Assembly: GCA_963931865.1 (NCBI GenBank)
Contig: OZ007518.1
Span: forward strand, 8,732,361-8,796,360
Source of the DNA: Axinella damicornis
Taxonomy: Eukaryota > Porifera > Demospongiae > Axinellida > Axinellidae
Length of the DNA: 64,000 nt
Direction of reading: 5' to 3'
Shown here one piece after another: positions 21,601 through 29,192 of this stretch. Below the pieces are notes generated by a model. The model saw nothing but the letters and a program-made list of their open reading frames with translations. It was not told the DNA's origin and made no database searches. The translations under genes were made by a program, and so were the position numbers. The stretch's first letter is position 1. The number at the start of each line of letters is the position of its first letter.

Positions 21601-22268
21601 ATACATCCACTCGGCCAAGCAAGGTGACCAATCAGATCGCAGTGTGGGACACGGAGGGGATGTCCCGGGGGTGGACACACCCCTACCCCCCCATGCCCAC
21701 ACCACGTCACAGTCCAGCCGTTGCTACTCATGACAAGCGGCTGGTGGTGGCAGGTGGGAACAAGTCTCTCTTTGATGACCCCCTAGCCACAGTTGAGGTC
21801 CTCGATACTACATCCCGCCAATGGCTGTCTACCTCACCACTCCCCGTACAATGCTCCTCCATCACATCCGCCATTGTTAACCAAGAGTTGTACCTGTTGG
21901 GGGGGACACTGACCACGGACACACTCGTTGTGTCCCTCCCCGAAATAACACGGAGCAGTGTTAACTCCGCCACCACCAATAGATCCGCCCAATGGCGTAA
22001 GCTCCCCGCACCACCACTGGAGAGATCTGCCGCCATCTCTGTACACGGATCAGTAGTAGCCATTGGGGGTCACCATGGCAACGATCGCAGTACAGCAGCC
22101 ATCCACGTCTACCTGCCTGCTACGAACAATTGGAAGAAGGTTGGCGACTTACATTCTCCACGACATTCTTGTACATCTACACTGCTACCCAGCGGTGAGA
22201 TCCTGGTTGCAGGAGGATACGATAGCAATGGCAAACGAACTAGCCGAGTCAATGCAGCTGCGTTGTGA
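9097..22268 (+). CDS. Candidate giant gene A: orphan domain, Ig x14, Death, coiled coil, kelch
   Basis: Exons: 9097-9661; Ig 11126-11422, 11526-11814, 11893-12189, 12289-12573, 12642-12929, 13007-13300, 13378-13677, 13753-14040, 14433-14738; Death 14854-15108; linker 15193-15263; coiled coil 15340-15900 and 16003-16342; Ig 16426-16728, 16807-17109, 17178-17480, 17546-17842, 17906-18244; short Ig 19943-20031; kelch 21330-22268. Every join is phase compatible. The second Ig exon has an 11-base deletion that breaks the frame; leaving that exon out gives about 2,239 residues. There is no signal peptide, so a cytosolic protein is expected. The link from the last exons to the kelch part is inferred from phase only; two separate genes remain possible. 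I do not know the function. Confidence 0.6.
9662..11125. other. Intron 1 of Ig/Death gene A
   Basis: 1,464 bases with a G-run at 9717-9742, a SINE at 9836-9950, a block shared with unit B but missing from unit C (about 10000-10260), and a C-run at 10907-10929. Open frames in it are short and not preserved between units, so I call no exon. Confidence 0.7.
9836..9950. repeat. tRNA-derived SINE
   Basis: A-box TGGTGTAGTGG (9845-9855) fits the polymerase III consensus and a B-box-like GGTCTGAATCC follows at 9879-9889, the spacing expected of a tRNA promoter. The tail contains ACTCAGCTCTGTCTACC. Copies occupy the same intron position in units B and C. Confidence 0.7.
11126..14738 (+). CDS. First Ig array of gene A (nine Ig exons)
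   Basis: Nine exons of 285-306 bases, each one Ig domain, each phase 1 to phase 1 with introns mostly 70-110 bases. The pattern is ADPPxVTxHP, then VPGxP.TFTV.ATGTEPL, Y.WQWKPAG, EEWQLCD, TL.IPSVQK.NEG and Y.CVISNCAGSQ. The C-strand Trp and the F-strand Tyr-x-Cys are present; the B-strand Cys is Val or Ile throughout. The second exon (11526-11814) is 289 bases instead of 300 because of an 11-base deletion near 11626 that also removes the conserved Trp. The other eight exons are open. Confidence 0.85.
11526..11814 (+). pseudogene. Frameshifted Ig exon 2 of gene A
   Basis: Compared with unit B (35173-35472, 300 bases) this exon lacks 11 bases between CCTCTG and GTGGACAC. The frame shifts and the core Trp segment is lost, while both splice sites remain intact. 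If included, translation of gene A would end early; if skipped, the frame is kept because the neighbouring exons are all phase 1. Confidence 0.85.
14854..15108 (+). CDS. Death domain exon of gene A
   Basis: 255 bases, phase 1 to 1, coding 85 residues: ITDLRDLMNEMSTVSQWYLL at the start, then GIYLGVDL, an acidic D.RT...IQWWN segment, TPTWSAVVKALVGIG and REKLAGQLA. This is the helix pattern of Death-superfamily adaptors (W..LG..LGV, a mid Trp-rich helix, then TW..L..AL..IG...LA). Death domains self-associate in apoptosis and innate immune complexes. The exon sits between the Ig array and the coiled coil. Confidence 0.88.
15193..15263 (+). CDS. Linker exon of gene A
   Basis: 71 bases between GTACAG and GAG|GTGAGA, changing phase 1 to phase 0. 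It codes about 24 residues (VSLPDRVDNTPLEKLIDAVG) with no known domain. Units B and C have the same exon with 74 bases, differing by one codon. Confidence 0.75.
15340..16342 (+). CDS. Coiled-coil region of gene A (two exons)
   Basis: Exons 15340-15900 and 16003-16342 encode about 300 residues rich in Glu, Lys, Gln and Leu with heptad spacing (for example KREIKRLKKELKQKEQDLEY and KLQEEKEELTRSY). A long parallel coiled coil, and hence oligomerisation, is the natural reading. The second exon ends phase 1, so it can splice directly to the next Ig exon. There is no transmembrane segment. Confidence 0.85.
16426..18244 (+). CDS. Second Ig array of gene A (five Ig exons)
   Basis: Exons 16426-16728, 16807-17109, 17178-17480, 17546-17842 and 17906-18244, all phase 1-1. 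The first starts DEPPEV and has Ser in place of the F-strand Cys (SYRSVISNYAGS), shared with unit C, so it has neither canonical disulfide Cys. The last exon is 339 bases because the WKPAG segment is duplicated in tandem (WKPAGEGRRREW then WKPAGGGSRRREW). The Ig features otherwise match the first array. Confidence 0.85.
18341..18382 (+). pseudogene. Relic of an Ig exon (unit A)
   Basis: AGGAGCAAATAGTTCAATA followed by GTGTGCAGAAGTCAAGCGAAGG matches the middle of the preceding Ig exon (GGAGCAAATACTTCAATAC ... GTGTGCAGAAGTCAAACGAAGG), with about 15 bases lost between and an in-frame TAG. It is a dead copy of the last Ig exon and is present in all three units. Confidence 0.7.
18791..19088. mobile_element. 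TAGTCTCGG-family TIR element with 9-bp TSD (unit A)
   Basis: Ends TAGTCTCGGTACCAGACTAT and its complement, with a second inverted pair GGAAGACTG..GGTTCCGACACC inside. Flanked by CAGTGCCAC on both sides (18782-18790 and 19089-19097), a perfect 9-bp duplication. No transposase. Homologues with the same flanks are at 44729 and 63111. Confidence 0.88.
19107..19679. mobile_element. Larger TAGCCTCG-family element (unit A)
   Basis: 573 bases between TAGCCTCGTTCCCAGGC and GCCTGGGAACGAGGCTA. Inside is an ATG-less open frame of about 95 codons (EIDGSRALAVYVNSK and so on, stop near 19489), open in all three units; I recognise no domain in it. Left flank ACTAGAGT reappears just after the neighbouring element (19874 onward), as expected if the next element later inserted at its right edge. 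Confidence 0.75.
19680..19871. mobile_element. AGGTAAGGCGGGG TIR element (unit A)
   Basis: Arms AGGTAAGGCGGGGTAATTCG and the complement CGAATTACCCCGCCCTACCTT, flanked by TA on each side, compatible with a mariner-like TA target. It abuts the right end of the previous element. No coding sequence. Confidence 0.75.
19943..20031 (+). CDS. Truncated Ig exon leading towards kelch (gene A)
   Basis: After TTCTGTTGTAG the exon reads ADPPRISSHSKALTDAVP in the Ig frame, but then leaves the Ig pattern as SVTTRVRTVESE and ends at GAG|GTTGGT, phase 0. Only the first Ig strand remains. The next exon that fits phase 0 is the kelch exon. Units A and B keep the exon with the same length and ends, which argues that it is used. 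Confidence 0.6.
20032..21329. other. Probable intron between the short Ig exon and kelch (unit A)
   Basis: 1.3 kb without a clear exon. A block ending CCATTCCAAACCAG|GTAAATG (20294) has a good donor but no conserved frame between units A and B, so I do not call it coding. A kelch-specific promoter could also lie here (for example near 20450-20560), but nothing proves it. Confidence 0.5.
21330..22268 (+). CDS. Kelch-propeller exon of unit A
   Basis: Open from the acceptor TATCCCAG at 21329 to TGA 22266-22268: 312 residues starting ARPPSGLQLPLTLKWRRC in phase 0. Six kelch motifs with the Gly-Gly pair are visible (VFVGGG, TLVGGI, VVAGGN, LLGGT, AIGGH, LVAGGY), each followed by a Trp-containing strand such as DQWVPLP, RQWLSTSPLP and NNWKKVGDL. 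Such propellers bind protein partners. There is no BTB or BACK domain in this exon. It is either the 3' end of the Ig/Death gene or a separate gene whose first exon I cannot find. Confidence 0.88.
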   Translation, partial: ARPPSGLQLPLTLKWRRCRDMPCVMESLQSVRLGEDVFVGGGTDSVFGDDAHTVYQYHPPTDQWVPLPRYKYVFFAMATLTNKLTLVGGINTSTRPSKVTNQIAVWDTEGMSRGWTHPYPPMPTPRHSPAVATHDKRLVVAGGNKSLFDDPLATVEVLDTTSRQWLSTSPLPVQCSSITSAIVNQELYLLGGTLTTDTLVVSLPEITRSSVNSATTNRSAQWRKLPAPPLERSAAISVHGSVVAIGGHHGNDRSTAAIHVYLPATNNWKKVGDLHSPRHSCTSTLLPSGEILVAGGYDSNGKRTSRVNAAAL

Positions 22269-22428
22269 CTTTGTCTCATTCCCAGAACACTGTAATTGAC
22301 ACGGGAACGTGTTTTTACACTTTATATTTTGGAACGCTTGTAGTTTTTTGAACTTTTTTCATTCTTTTCTGACTTGTTTTTTGTACAAAAAAATTTTTTT
22401 TTTCATAATCGGAATGGAGACAGTAATC

Positions 22429-22434
22429 AATAAA
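22429..22434 (+). promoter_or_regulatory. Polyadenylation signal AATAAA after kelch A
   Basis: AATAAA lies 161 bases after the kelch stop. The equivalent position in unit B (48431) also has AATAAA, which supports it as the 3' end of the transcription unit. Confidence 0.6.
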
Positions 22435-23880
22435 TCGCGGCTGATGAAGATGATGCGTGCAGTACGTAGCCGGCCTGCATGCACGGTCTAGAGAAGGTCT
22501 TCGATCGGGCGTCACATCGACACTGGCCTCAGCATCCTCCCCATGATCATCGTGCTGTCCCATATTACATCTCGAGGTGAGCGACGATATGCAGTGCATT
22601 TGTCGGTGTAGCAGTCTAGTACCCAGGTACTGTAAAGACTGCTAGTTGTGTATCCGTCAGCAGGATGATCAGGGATGGAAATTTAACATGGAGAGAGAAC
22701 GTTAGCATCCATAACGATGCTGTACAGTACTTGTTCTAGCTAGCCCTAACCACACCCCACCGTAACCATATATGGAAGTACATAGGGATAGTCTCGTTCC
22801 CAGACCATTTTTTCGCAATGCCAAGGGTAGGAGATAAGCGGAAAGAAAATACCTCTGTCCATGTTGGAGAGATACTGGAGCAATCTTACTGGCATTCAAA
22901 CTCTCCACTGCCGATTGACACAAGCTCACAAACACATCCCGACCCTCCTGACAGCCTTCTTGTGGTGTAGTTCATGTGTGTGTTGCCTAGTCTCCTGCAC
23001 ACCGCCTCGATCGCTTAGCTTTCACACTCTCCATTGATCCCCATGTATTATGTCACTTTTGCAGATTGCTCCGCCAACATTCAGGCCAGGGTTTATTTCA
23101 GAAAATATCACAAGGGAGGGACAAAACAGAACATAGAGAAAGTTGGGGGGGGGGGGGGGGGGCAAATAAAAGAAACCCTGATTCCGGCGGAGAGAGCCAC
23201 AACAGAATATTTCCCCTCTGCGTGCGAAAATGGTCTTGGAACGAAACTAGCAAGGGGGCAGTCAGACAGCAACAGTTTTCGGACTAGTGGCTCTACATTT
23301 CATTGGCACTAACTGCACATGAGGCAACAACCAGCACAGCAAGCTGTCCTATAATTACCGTTGTGCAGTTAGTGCCAATGAAATGTAGAGCCACTAGTCC
23401 GAAAACTGATGTTGCCTCATGGCACTGAGTGGTATTGTTGAATATGTCTCTCCCACTTTGATCTGACAGTGGATTTCGGTAATTTCAGGTTTGGATGCCT
23501 CTAAATACTCTCTGGGTGCTATGGTGCGGATAATACATGGAATGTGCAGGTCTTCTGCACAATGGTGCTAGTTGGATGTTCATACGTTGCGTAGTTCTCG
23601 AGATGGAGCTGCTCTTCTCGATTTCTTTAGTCTACTGAACATGATGCTGAGGTATGAAGTTACTGGATGGAAAGACGAAGAACAGCTCCATCTTGGGACC
23701 TGTGCAGCATATGAACACTGGACTTGCACGTACCTGAACTGGAGTGCACACACTTGCCATACCAGCCCCTCCCCTCCTGAAGTTTGCAGTATGATCACAT
23801 TGCACTCTGACCTCATATTGTGTTATGGGGACATAATAAGCTCTGCAGTAGTTATTCAGATGTCCAAGGTACTACTCACC
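22435..23880. other. Intergenic sequence after unit A
   Basis: No gene is supported. Near 22790 there is a half TIR (TAGTCTCGTTCCCAGACC). A minus-strand open frame at 22702-22935 is identical in protein sequence in unit B but the DNA is almost identical as well, so this says little about coding. A G-run lies at about 23145-23162. Alignable unit B sequence stops at 49123, corresponding to position 23132 here. Confidence 0.5.
23273..23408. repeat. 47-bp perfect inverted repeat
   Basis: The left arm 23273-23319 (CAGTTTTCGGACTAGTGGCT onward) and the right arm 23362-23408 are exact reverse complements around a 42-base loop. This may be a young MITE or foldback element. No TSD is clear. Confidence 0.85.
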
Positions 23881-23895
23881 TCACAGTTGGCTAGC

Positions 23896-24183
23896 CCTGG
23901 CTCCATGGGAGGGTGAGCTAGCCCTGAGGGTGAGCTAGCCCTGGCTCCACGGGAGGGTGAGCTAGCCCTGGCTCCATGGGAGGGTGAGCTAGCCCTGGCT
24001 CCGCGGGAGGGTGAGCTAGCCCTAGCTCCGCGGGAGGGTGAGCTAGCCCTGGCTCCGCGGGAGGGTGAGCTAGCCCTGGCTCCGCGGGAGGGTGAGCTAG
24101 CCCTGGCTCCATGGGAGGGTGAGCTAGCCCTGGCTCCATGGGAGGGTGAGCTAGCCCTGGCTCCATGGGAGGGTGAGCTAGCC
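23896..24183. repeat. 27-bp minisatellite
   Basis: About ten copies of a 27-base unit, GAGCTAGCCCTGGCTCC plus RYGGGAGGGT. Because 27 is divisible by 3, the minus strand reads MEPGLAHPP repeats, but no start context, splice site or neighbouring domain supports a gene. Confidence 0.92.
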
Positions 24184-24487
24184 GGGTAGGTTGGGGAGGG
24201 TACTAGGTTTGCAGTTCAGCAGGAGTTCTCAGGTCCAGGACAGCCACTGTGGCTTAGGATGATGAGTAGAGGGAAGAAGTCGCTAATTTGGATTCAGGAT
24301 CCAAAGTTTGCTGTTTGCAGTGCTTGTGGCCAAACGATTTAGCAAGTTGAGACAAACATGAGAACCTATGGTATTGGATCAGTTATTGGTATATATTGGG
24401 AAAAGTCCATATTAGTGCATCACTAGTTACCTGTAGGTACATGTATGATATTAATTTTGAGCAAATCAGCATACCCTCGATTTGTTA

Positions 24488-24827
24488 TCCCTCCCTCCCC
24501 CTCCCTCCCTCCCTCCCTCCCTCCCTCCCTCCCTCCCTCCCTCCCTCCCTCCCTCCCTCCCTCCCTCCCTCCCTCCCTCCCTCCCTCCCTCTCTCCTTCC
24601 CTCCCTCTCTCCCCCCTTCCTCCCTCCCCCTCCCTCCCTCCCTCCCCCTCCCTCCCTCTCTCCCCCCTTCCTCCCTCCCCCTCCCTCCCTCCCTCCCTCC
24701 CTCTCCCTCTCTCACTCTCTCCCCCCTCCCTCTCTCCCTCCCTCCCTCTCCCTCCCTCCCTCTCCCTCCCTCCCTCTCTCCCTCTCTCCCCCCCTTCCCT
24801 CTCTCCCCCCTCCCTCCCTCCTCCCCG
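24488..24827. repeat. (CCCT)n-derived polypyrimidine tract
   Basis: About 340 bases of CCCT/CTCC repeats, pure at the left and degenerate at the right. Open frames in all directions (Pro/Leu/Ser or Gly/Arg/Glu) are artefacts of composition. Confidence 0.95.
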
Positions 24828-25287
24828 CATTCTGAAGAACTCCTATCTCCTAAAATCGATCCCAAGCTTGTTCTTGGAAACGATCTGTTTGAGCTCGGGA
24901 TCGCGTACGGGCATTCTGAAAACGTTCCCATGATCAATCCCAAGCTCGTTCTTGGGAATGATATCGAGAACGTTCCAAGGATTGTTCTCGTCAACGATCT
25001 CAAGAACGTAGGGATGGTAGTATACACTGCGTATGCGTGATTAAGTGACACATGTTCTCAGTCACTGTTTGCTGCAGCTAAAGGTTCCCATACCCGTGCC
25101 AAGGGTCTGGTTCCGAGACTAAAGCAGGATAGCATACATGGTACAGCAGTGTTTGTGAGTACAGTTCGAACATCTTGTCCAGCCGCTCACTGGATGCAGG
25201 CTGGCCAACTTCGGTCACTGCATTACCCAACTTTGTGCAAATTCCATTGCAGTCTGAGAAAGTAATCTCCAGTACCTTGGTGCTGCT

Positions 25288-25420
<133 letters not shown>

Positions 25421-25429
25421 AGGGGGAGT

Positions 25430-26965
25430 GAAGACCAGGGTGTATGATAATCAATAACTTCTCTAAAAGGAGTTTGTTGGTTTGGTGATCTTGGATTGAG
25501 ACCACCAAACTCATGGGCGTAGCTAGCAATGAGACAAGGGAGGCAGTTGCCTCTTCGATAATGACGCGCGTGTCCGGAGTCTCGCACACTCCGCGTACGA
25601 TGTGCGTTCGATCTGATGACAGAGACAGGAGCTAAGGCTGACCATGAGCCGGCGTATACTCTTAACGCTGATAGTGCTGCAAGTCTGGGACAGCCAGGGC
25701 ACCGGCATATTGCTGTAGCATTTTGAGAGCAACTGTTTGCGCGGACTGTGGATTAACTCATGAATAATTAATTAGCTCGAAAAATTTTCACAAACTCCAC
25801 ACCTCCTCAGTCTCGAAATCCTAGCTATGCCCCTGAAACTAAATGCTCGACAAAGTTAAATTTAGCTACGCACGCTGTCGGACATGTGGCCGCCAGCTGT
25901 ATGTGTGTGTGTGTACATTTGATTGCGTGAACAGCTTGTGCAAAAAGACGGTGCCTGTACTCCCTACTAGACTCCTGTGCAGGGATTTCCCCTTTTCTGT
26001 TGACAGAGCAAATGAGGGCCTGAACTGTGCTTCATAGAGGCTGTGAAGTAAATACACACACACATACTGCACAGATAACTTTTTATCCATCTTTTTCAGT
26101 TGTCAGAAAGGGCTCTATAGTCTCGTGGCACGGGCACGAGACTAAAAGGCCTCTTGTACGTGGTGACTTCATGCTTCCACTGAGGGGCAGTGGAGGGAGG
26201 GAGGAGGAGTTTGCTAGGAAATTGATCCAGTAATATAATTGTTTTTGTGTTGCACAATCAGTTTAAGTGTGTAGAGTATAGTGAGTTTGTGGAGTGAAAT
26301 AAGTTACATGTACCCAATGTGTGTGCATGCGCAGCAAGGGTAGAGTGATTGCTCTGTCTGTCAGTGTGTCTGTATGTCTGTCTGTTTGTGGATGCAAAAT
26401 AACGACCTGTACATACCTCACAAGTCGTATGAAGATAGAGAAAAGCAAGGTTGTCACTCTCCGTCCTAATTATCCAAAACCATGCCTCAATTTCAATATT
26501 GTTTACTGTAGGTCAAGTGATGTCGCTACGATTTTGATAGTGATAAGCACAGACAGTGCATCGAGTGTCGCTGCAAACAGTGCACGGGATAAGTGCTCTA
26601 CTGGGCACTTGAGATTATTATTGCCTGAGGTACAGGTGTGTGCATATTGTAATGAGCTACTTCACTTCCACTTAGCGTAAGCAGAGCATACAGCGTCCAC
26701 TAACAAGTATTCTCGTGCCCAGACCCCACCCTCGCGTGAAAGAGTGTCTGGCAACTTGCGCAGAAACCTTGGTCTTTGTTAACTTTTATGCAGGAATTTC
26801 AGATGTGTAGGACTTCCTGTTCTGAGGCTGTTAGAGCTATGAATATTAAATAAAGACCGAGAATGTTGCTGAAAGTCACCAGACGGATATTCCGCGTAGG
26901 TTTCCGGCTGGGCACGAGACTACTGACAAACTATTATGTTGACAGCTGACCATTAGTCTGTGACA
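25430..26965. other. Intergenic sequence between units A and B
   Basis: I see no supported gene. A 24-residue open frame at 25644-25718 (MSRRILLTLIVLQVWDSQGT) looks like a signal peptide but has no good donor and stops at once. Several short TIR fragments of the TAGTCTCG type are present (about 26105-26145). Confidence 0.45.
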
Positions 26966-26974
26966 CCATTGACT

Positions 26975-27321
26975 TAGCCTCGTTCACAGGCCCGCACGCC
27001 GCTTTCAGTTGCACGAAAGAACGCAGAGGGCCTGGTATGTTTCCTCACGTGTGTGACGTCGAGGGTAGAAAGATGGTAGAAAGGACTTAATTGAACATGG
27101 GTGATCTGGGGCTCAGAACAGCAAGAAGAATTAAGCAATGTACCACACGTATCTGGCTAGTGGGGGGCAACTGTCATATACGCAAACCTTCGCTTTTTCT
27201 TTCTGAAAACTTTGGCCATTTGTCGATTACGTAATGCTCACATGAGGAAACATACCAGGCTCTCCCTGCTTTTCCGTACTACAAGCAACGAAAAGCTGGG
27301 CAGGGCCTGGGAAGGAGGCTA
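26975..27321. mobile_element. TAGCCTCG-family element with perfect 9-bp TSD
   Basis: 347 bases from TAGCCTCGTTCACAGGCCC to the complement ending GGAGGCTA. CCATTGACT flanks both ends (26966-26974 and 27322-27330). The inner part shares ACTTAATTGAAC with the larger element at 19107, so the two are related members. Confidence 0.85.
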
Positions 27322-27468
27322 CCATTGACTGTTAACTGATTTACCCTCATAGTATGTGTACTGCTGTGCATGTGGGCCGGCAATCTCCACCTAGATTCTG
27401 TACAGTGCCGAGTAAAATAGGACGTGCCACTCTTGGTGGTTTTAAGCTGTCTGTCACACAACACACAC

Positions 27469-27554
27469 TCACACACCTCACACACACACACACACACACG
27501 CAAACACGCACACACACACACACACAAACACGCATACACACACACACAAACACG

Positions 27555-27617
<63 letters not shown>
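27469..27617. repeat. (CA)n microsatellite
   Basis: About 150 bases of CA with CG and AA interruptions. Both-strand open frames here are repeat artefacts. Confidence 0.95.
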
Positions 27618-27621
<4 letters not shown>

Positions 27622-27865
27622 CGGCTCTCATGGTAGTAAAGTCAAGCCAACAGACACTGAACGGGCAATATGATCAGTGACATGGTGCGGAGCTGTACAC
27701 TGACACTAGCCAGGATCTACAAGGTGTATCAGATGAACACTGGATTCAGGTGTTTGGGCATTGCTAGCTTGTTCCCCAGTCCCCGTTCCATACTGAGATT
27801 GCCATACGGATTACCAGTAATTTGTCTGGTTGCACAACTGGAAGCCGGTAACACAAGCAGGCATC

Positions 27866-28503
27866 TGGTTGCACAACTGGATGCCCTGATGCATTAACCC
27901 GTGAGGCTGTCTGGTTGTGCAACTGGATGTCCTGATGCATTAACCCATGAGGCTGTCTGGTTGTGCAACTGGATGCCCTGATGCATTAACCCGTGAGGCT
28001 GTCTGGTTGTGCAACTGGATGTCCTGATGCATTAACCCGTGAGACTGTCTGGTTGTGCAACTGGATGCCCTGATGCATTAACCCCGTGAGGCTGTCTGGT
28101 TGTGCAACTGGATGCCCTGATGCATTAACCCGTGAGGCTGTCTGGTTGTGCAACTGGATGCCCTGATGCATTAACCCTGTGAGGCTGTCTGGTTGTGCAA
28201 CTGGATGCCCTGATGCATTAACCCGTGAGGCTGTCTGGTTGTGCAACTGGATGCCCTGATGCATTAACCCCGTGAGGCTGTCTGGTTGTGCAACTGGATG
28301 TCCTGATGCATTAACCCCGTGAAGCTGTCTGGTTGTGCAACTGGATGTCCTGATGCATTAACCCCGTGAGGCTGTTGGTTGTGCAACTGGATGCCCTGAT
28401 GCATTAACCCGTGAGGCTGTCTGGTTGTGCAACTGGATGCCCTGATGCATTAACCCCGTGAGGCTGTCTGGTTGTGCAACTGGATGCCCTGATGCATTAA
28501 CCT
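27866..28503. repeat. 46-bp minisatellite at the start of unit B
   Basis: About 14 copies of a 46-47-base unit, GTGAGGCTGTCTGGTTGTGC followed by AACTGGATGYCCTGATGCAT and TAACCC. The same minisatellite follows the assembly gap before unit C (49324-49539). It lies at the junction between repeat units. Confidence 0.95.
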
Positions 28504-28799
28504 GTGTGGCTCAGCCAGTATGGTTTAGTGGCGGAGGTGGTCAGCATGGTCTCAAACGAGGCATCTTAAATGAGGCAACTCGAACTTGAGCCAGTCACAG
28601 GCAGTAGGCGTCAGTGACGGGTGAGCGTGAGACATGCGTAACACACGGCTACAGGTAATAGTGTTATTCATAATTATTAGGAATTGATGACTGTGTAGCT
28701 AACACCAGCTGTTGCAGCTGCTGTTAGCTGCTCTGTATATCAATAAACAGGAACTCAAGGAATGCAGCTGGATGCCTGAAGTAACCGAGTGAAGAGTTT

Positions 28800-28910
28800 G
28801 TGTGGTGTGCGGCAGTGCACTGGTAGAGTGAGGGTCTCTAGCACTCAACTCAGGCTCTGTCCTGGGTTCGAATCCTACTAAGACCCTTGGTTTTTCTGTT
28901 GAAGGTGGTT
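28800..28910. repeat. tRNA-derived SINE near the start of unit B
   Basis: A perfect B box GGTTCGAATCC at 28865-28875 and an A-box-like GTGCACTGGTAGAGT upstream. The copy at 49902-50000 is in the same position of unit C. Confidence 0.6.
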
Positions 28911-29076
28911 CGCATTAAGAAAAGGAATTTGCCCTTTGCCCTTACAGAAAAACAAGCCTGAGTAATGCCATTTATGGTAACTCAAGCGAGTTCAGTGATG
29001 ATGTCATGTGAAAACCTTCTGTATTGGACATGCGGGTTATCATGAACTGAATTGGTTCCATTTTATTCTCTGATAG

Positions 29077-29192
29077 GTGATGGGGATTTGGCTCTACATG
29101 GAACACCAGCAGAACTTGCAGTGACCACATCCCTTGGTACATCTGAAGTTATGTGCATGAGCCCCCTCCTCTGCTTGACTTCAATGATAAAG
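29077..29192 (+). other. Possible replacement 5' exon of glypican B
   Basis: A good pyrimidine tract and TGATAG acceptor precede 116 bases, and GATAAAG|GTGAGC is a strong donor. Unit C keeps both splice sites (50175-50277), but its body is 13 bases shorter. That length change is unlikely in coding sequence, so an untranslated exon or chance are the options. Confidence 0.3.

Noticed and set aside
23918..24166. Minus-strand open frame of MEPGLAHPP repeats
   Set aside because: It is a 27-bp minisatellite; no start context, splice sites or domain.
24396..25051. Long open frames on both strands over the CCCT tract
   Set aside because: They arise from low-complexity composition in every frame.
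25644..25718. Signal-peptide-like short frame as a replacement first exon for glypican B
   Set aside because: No acceptable donor before its stop and 3.7 kb from exon 3; chance cannot be excluded.
27279..27680. Cys/Val and Thr/His open frames
   Set aside because: Products of the CA microsatellite.
27986..28264. Minus-strand open frame ASGHPVAQPDSLTGLMHQG
   Set aside because: Read-through of the 46-bp minisatellite; the unit length is not constantly a multiple of three, so no stable protein repeat results.
27866..28503. CRISPR-like array
   Set aside because: The 46-bp units are contiguous with no unique spacers, in a eukaryotic context.
28865..28875. Functional tRNA gene at the GGTTCGAATCC box
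   Set aside because: I could not fold an acceptor stem or anticodon arm; a SINE is more likely.
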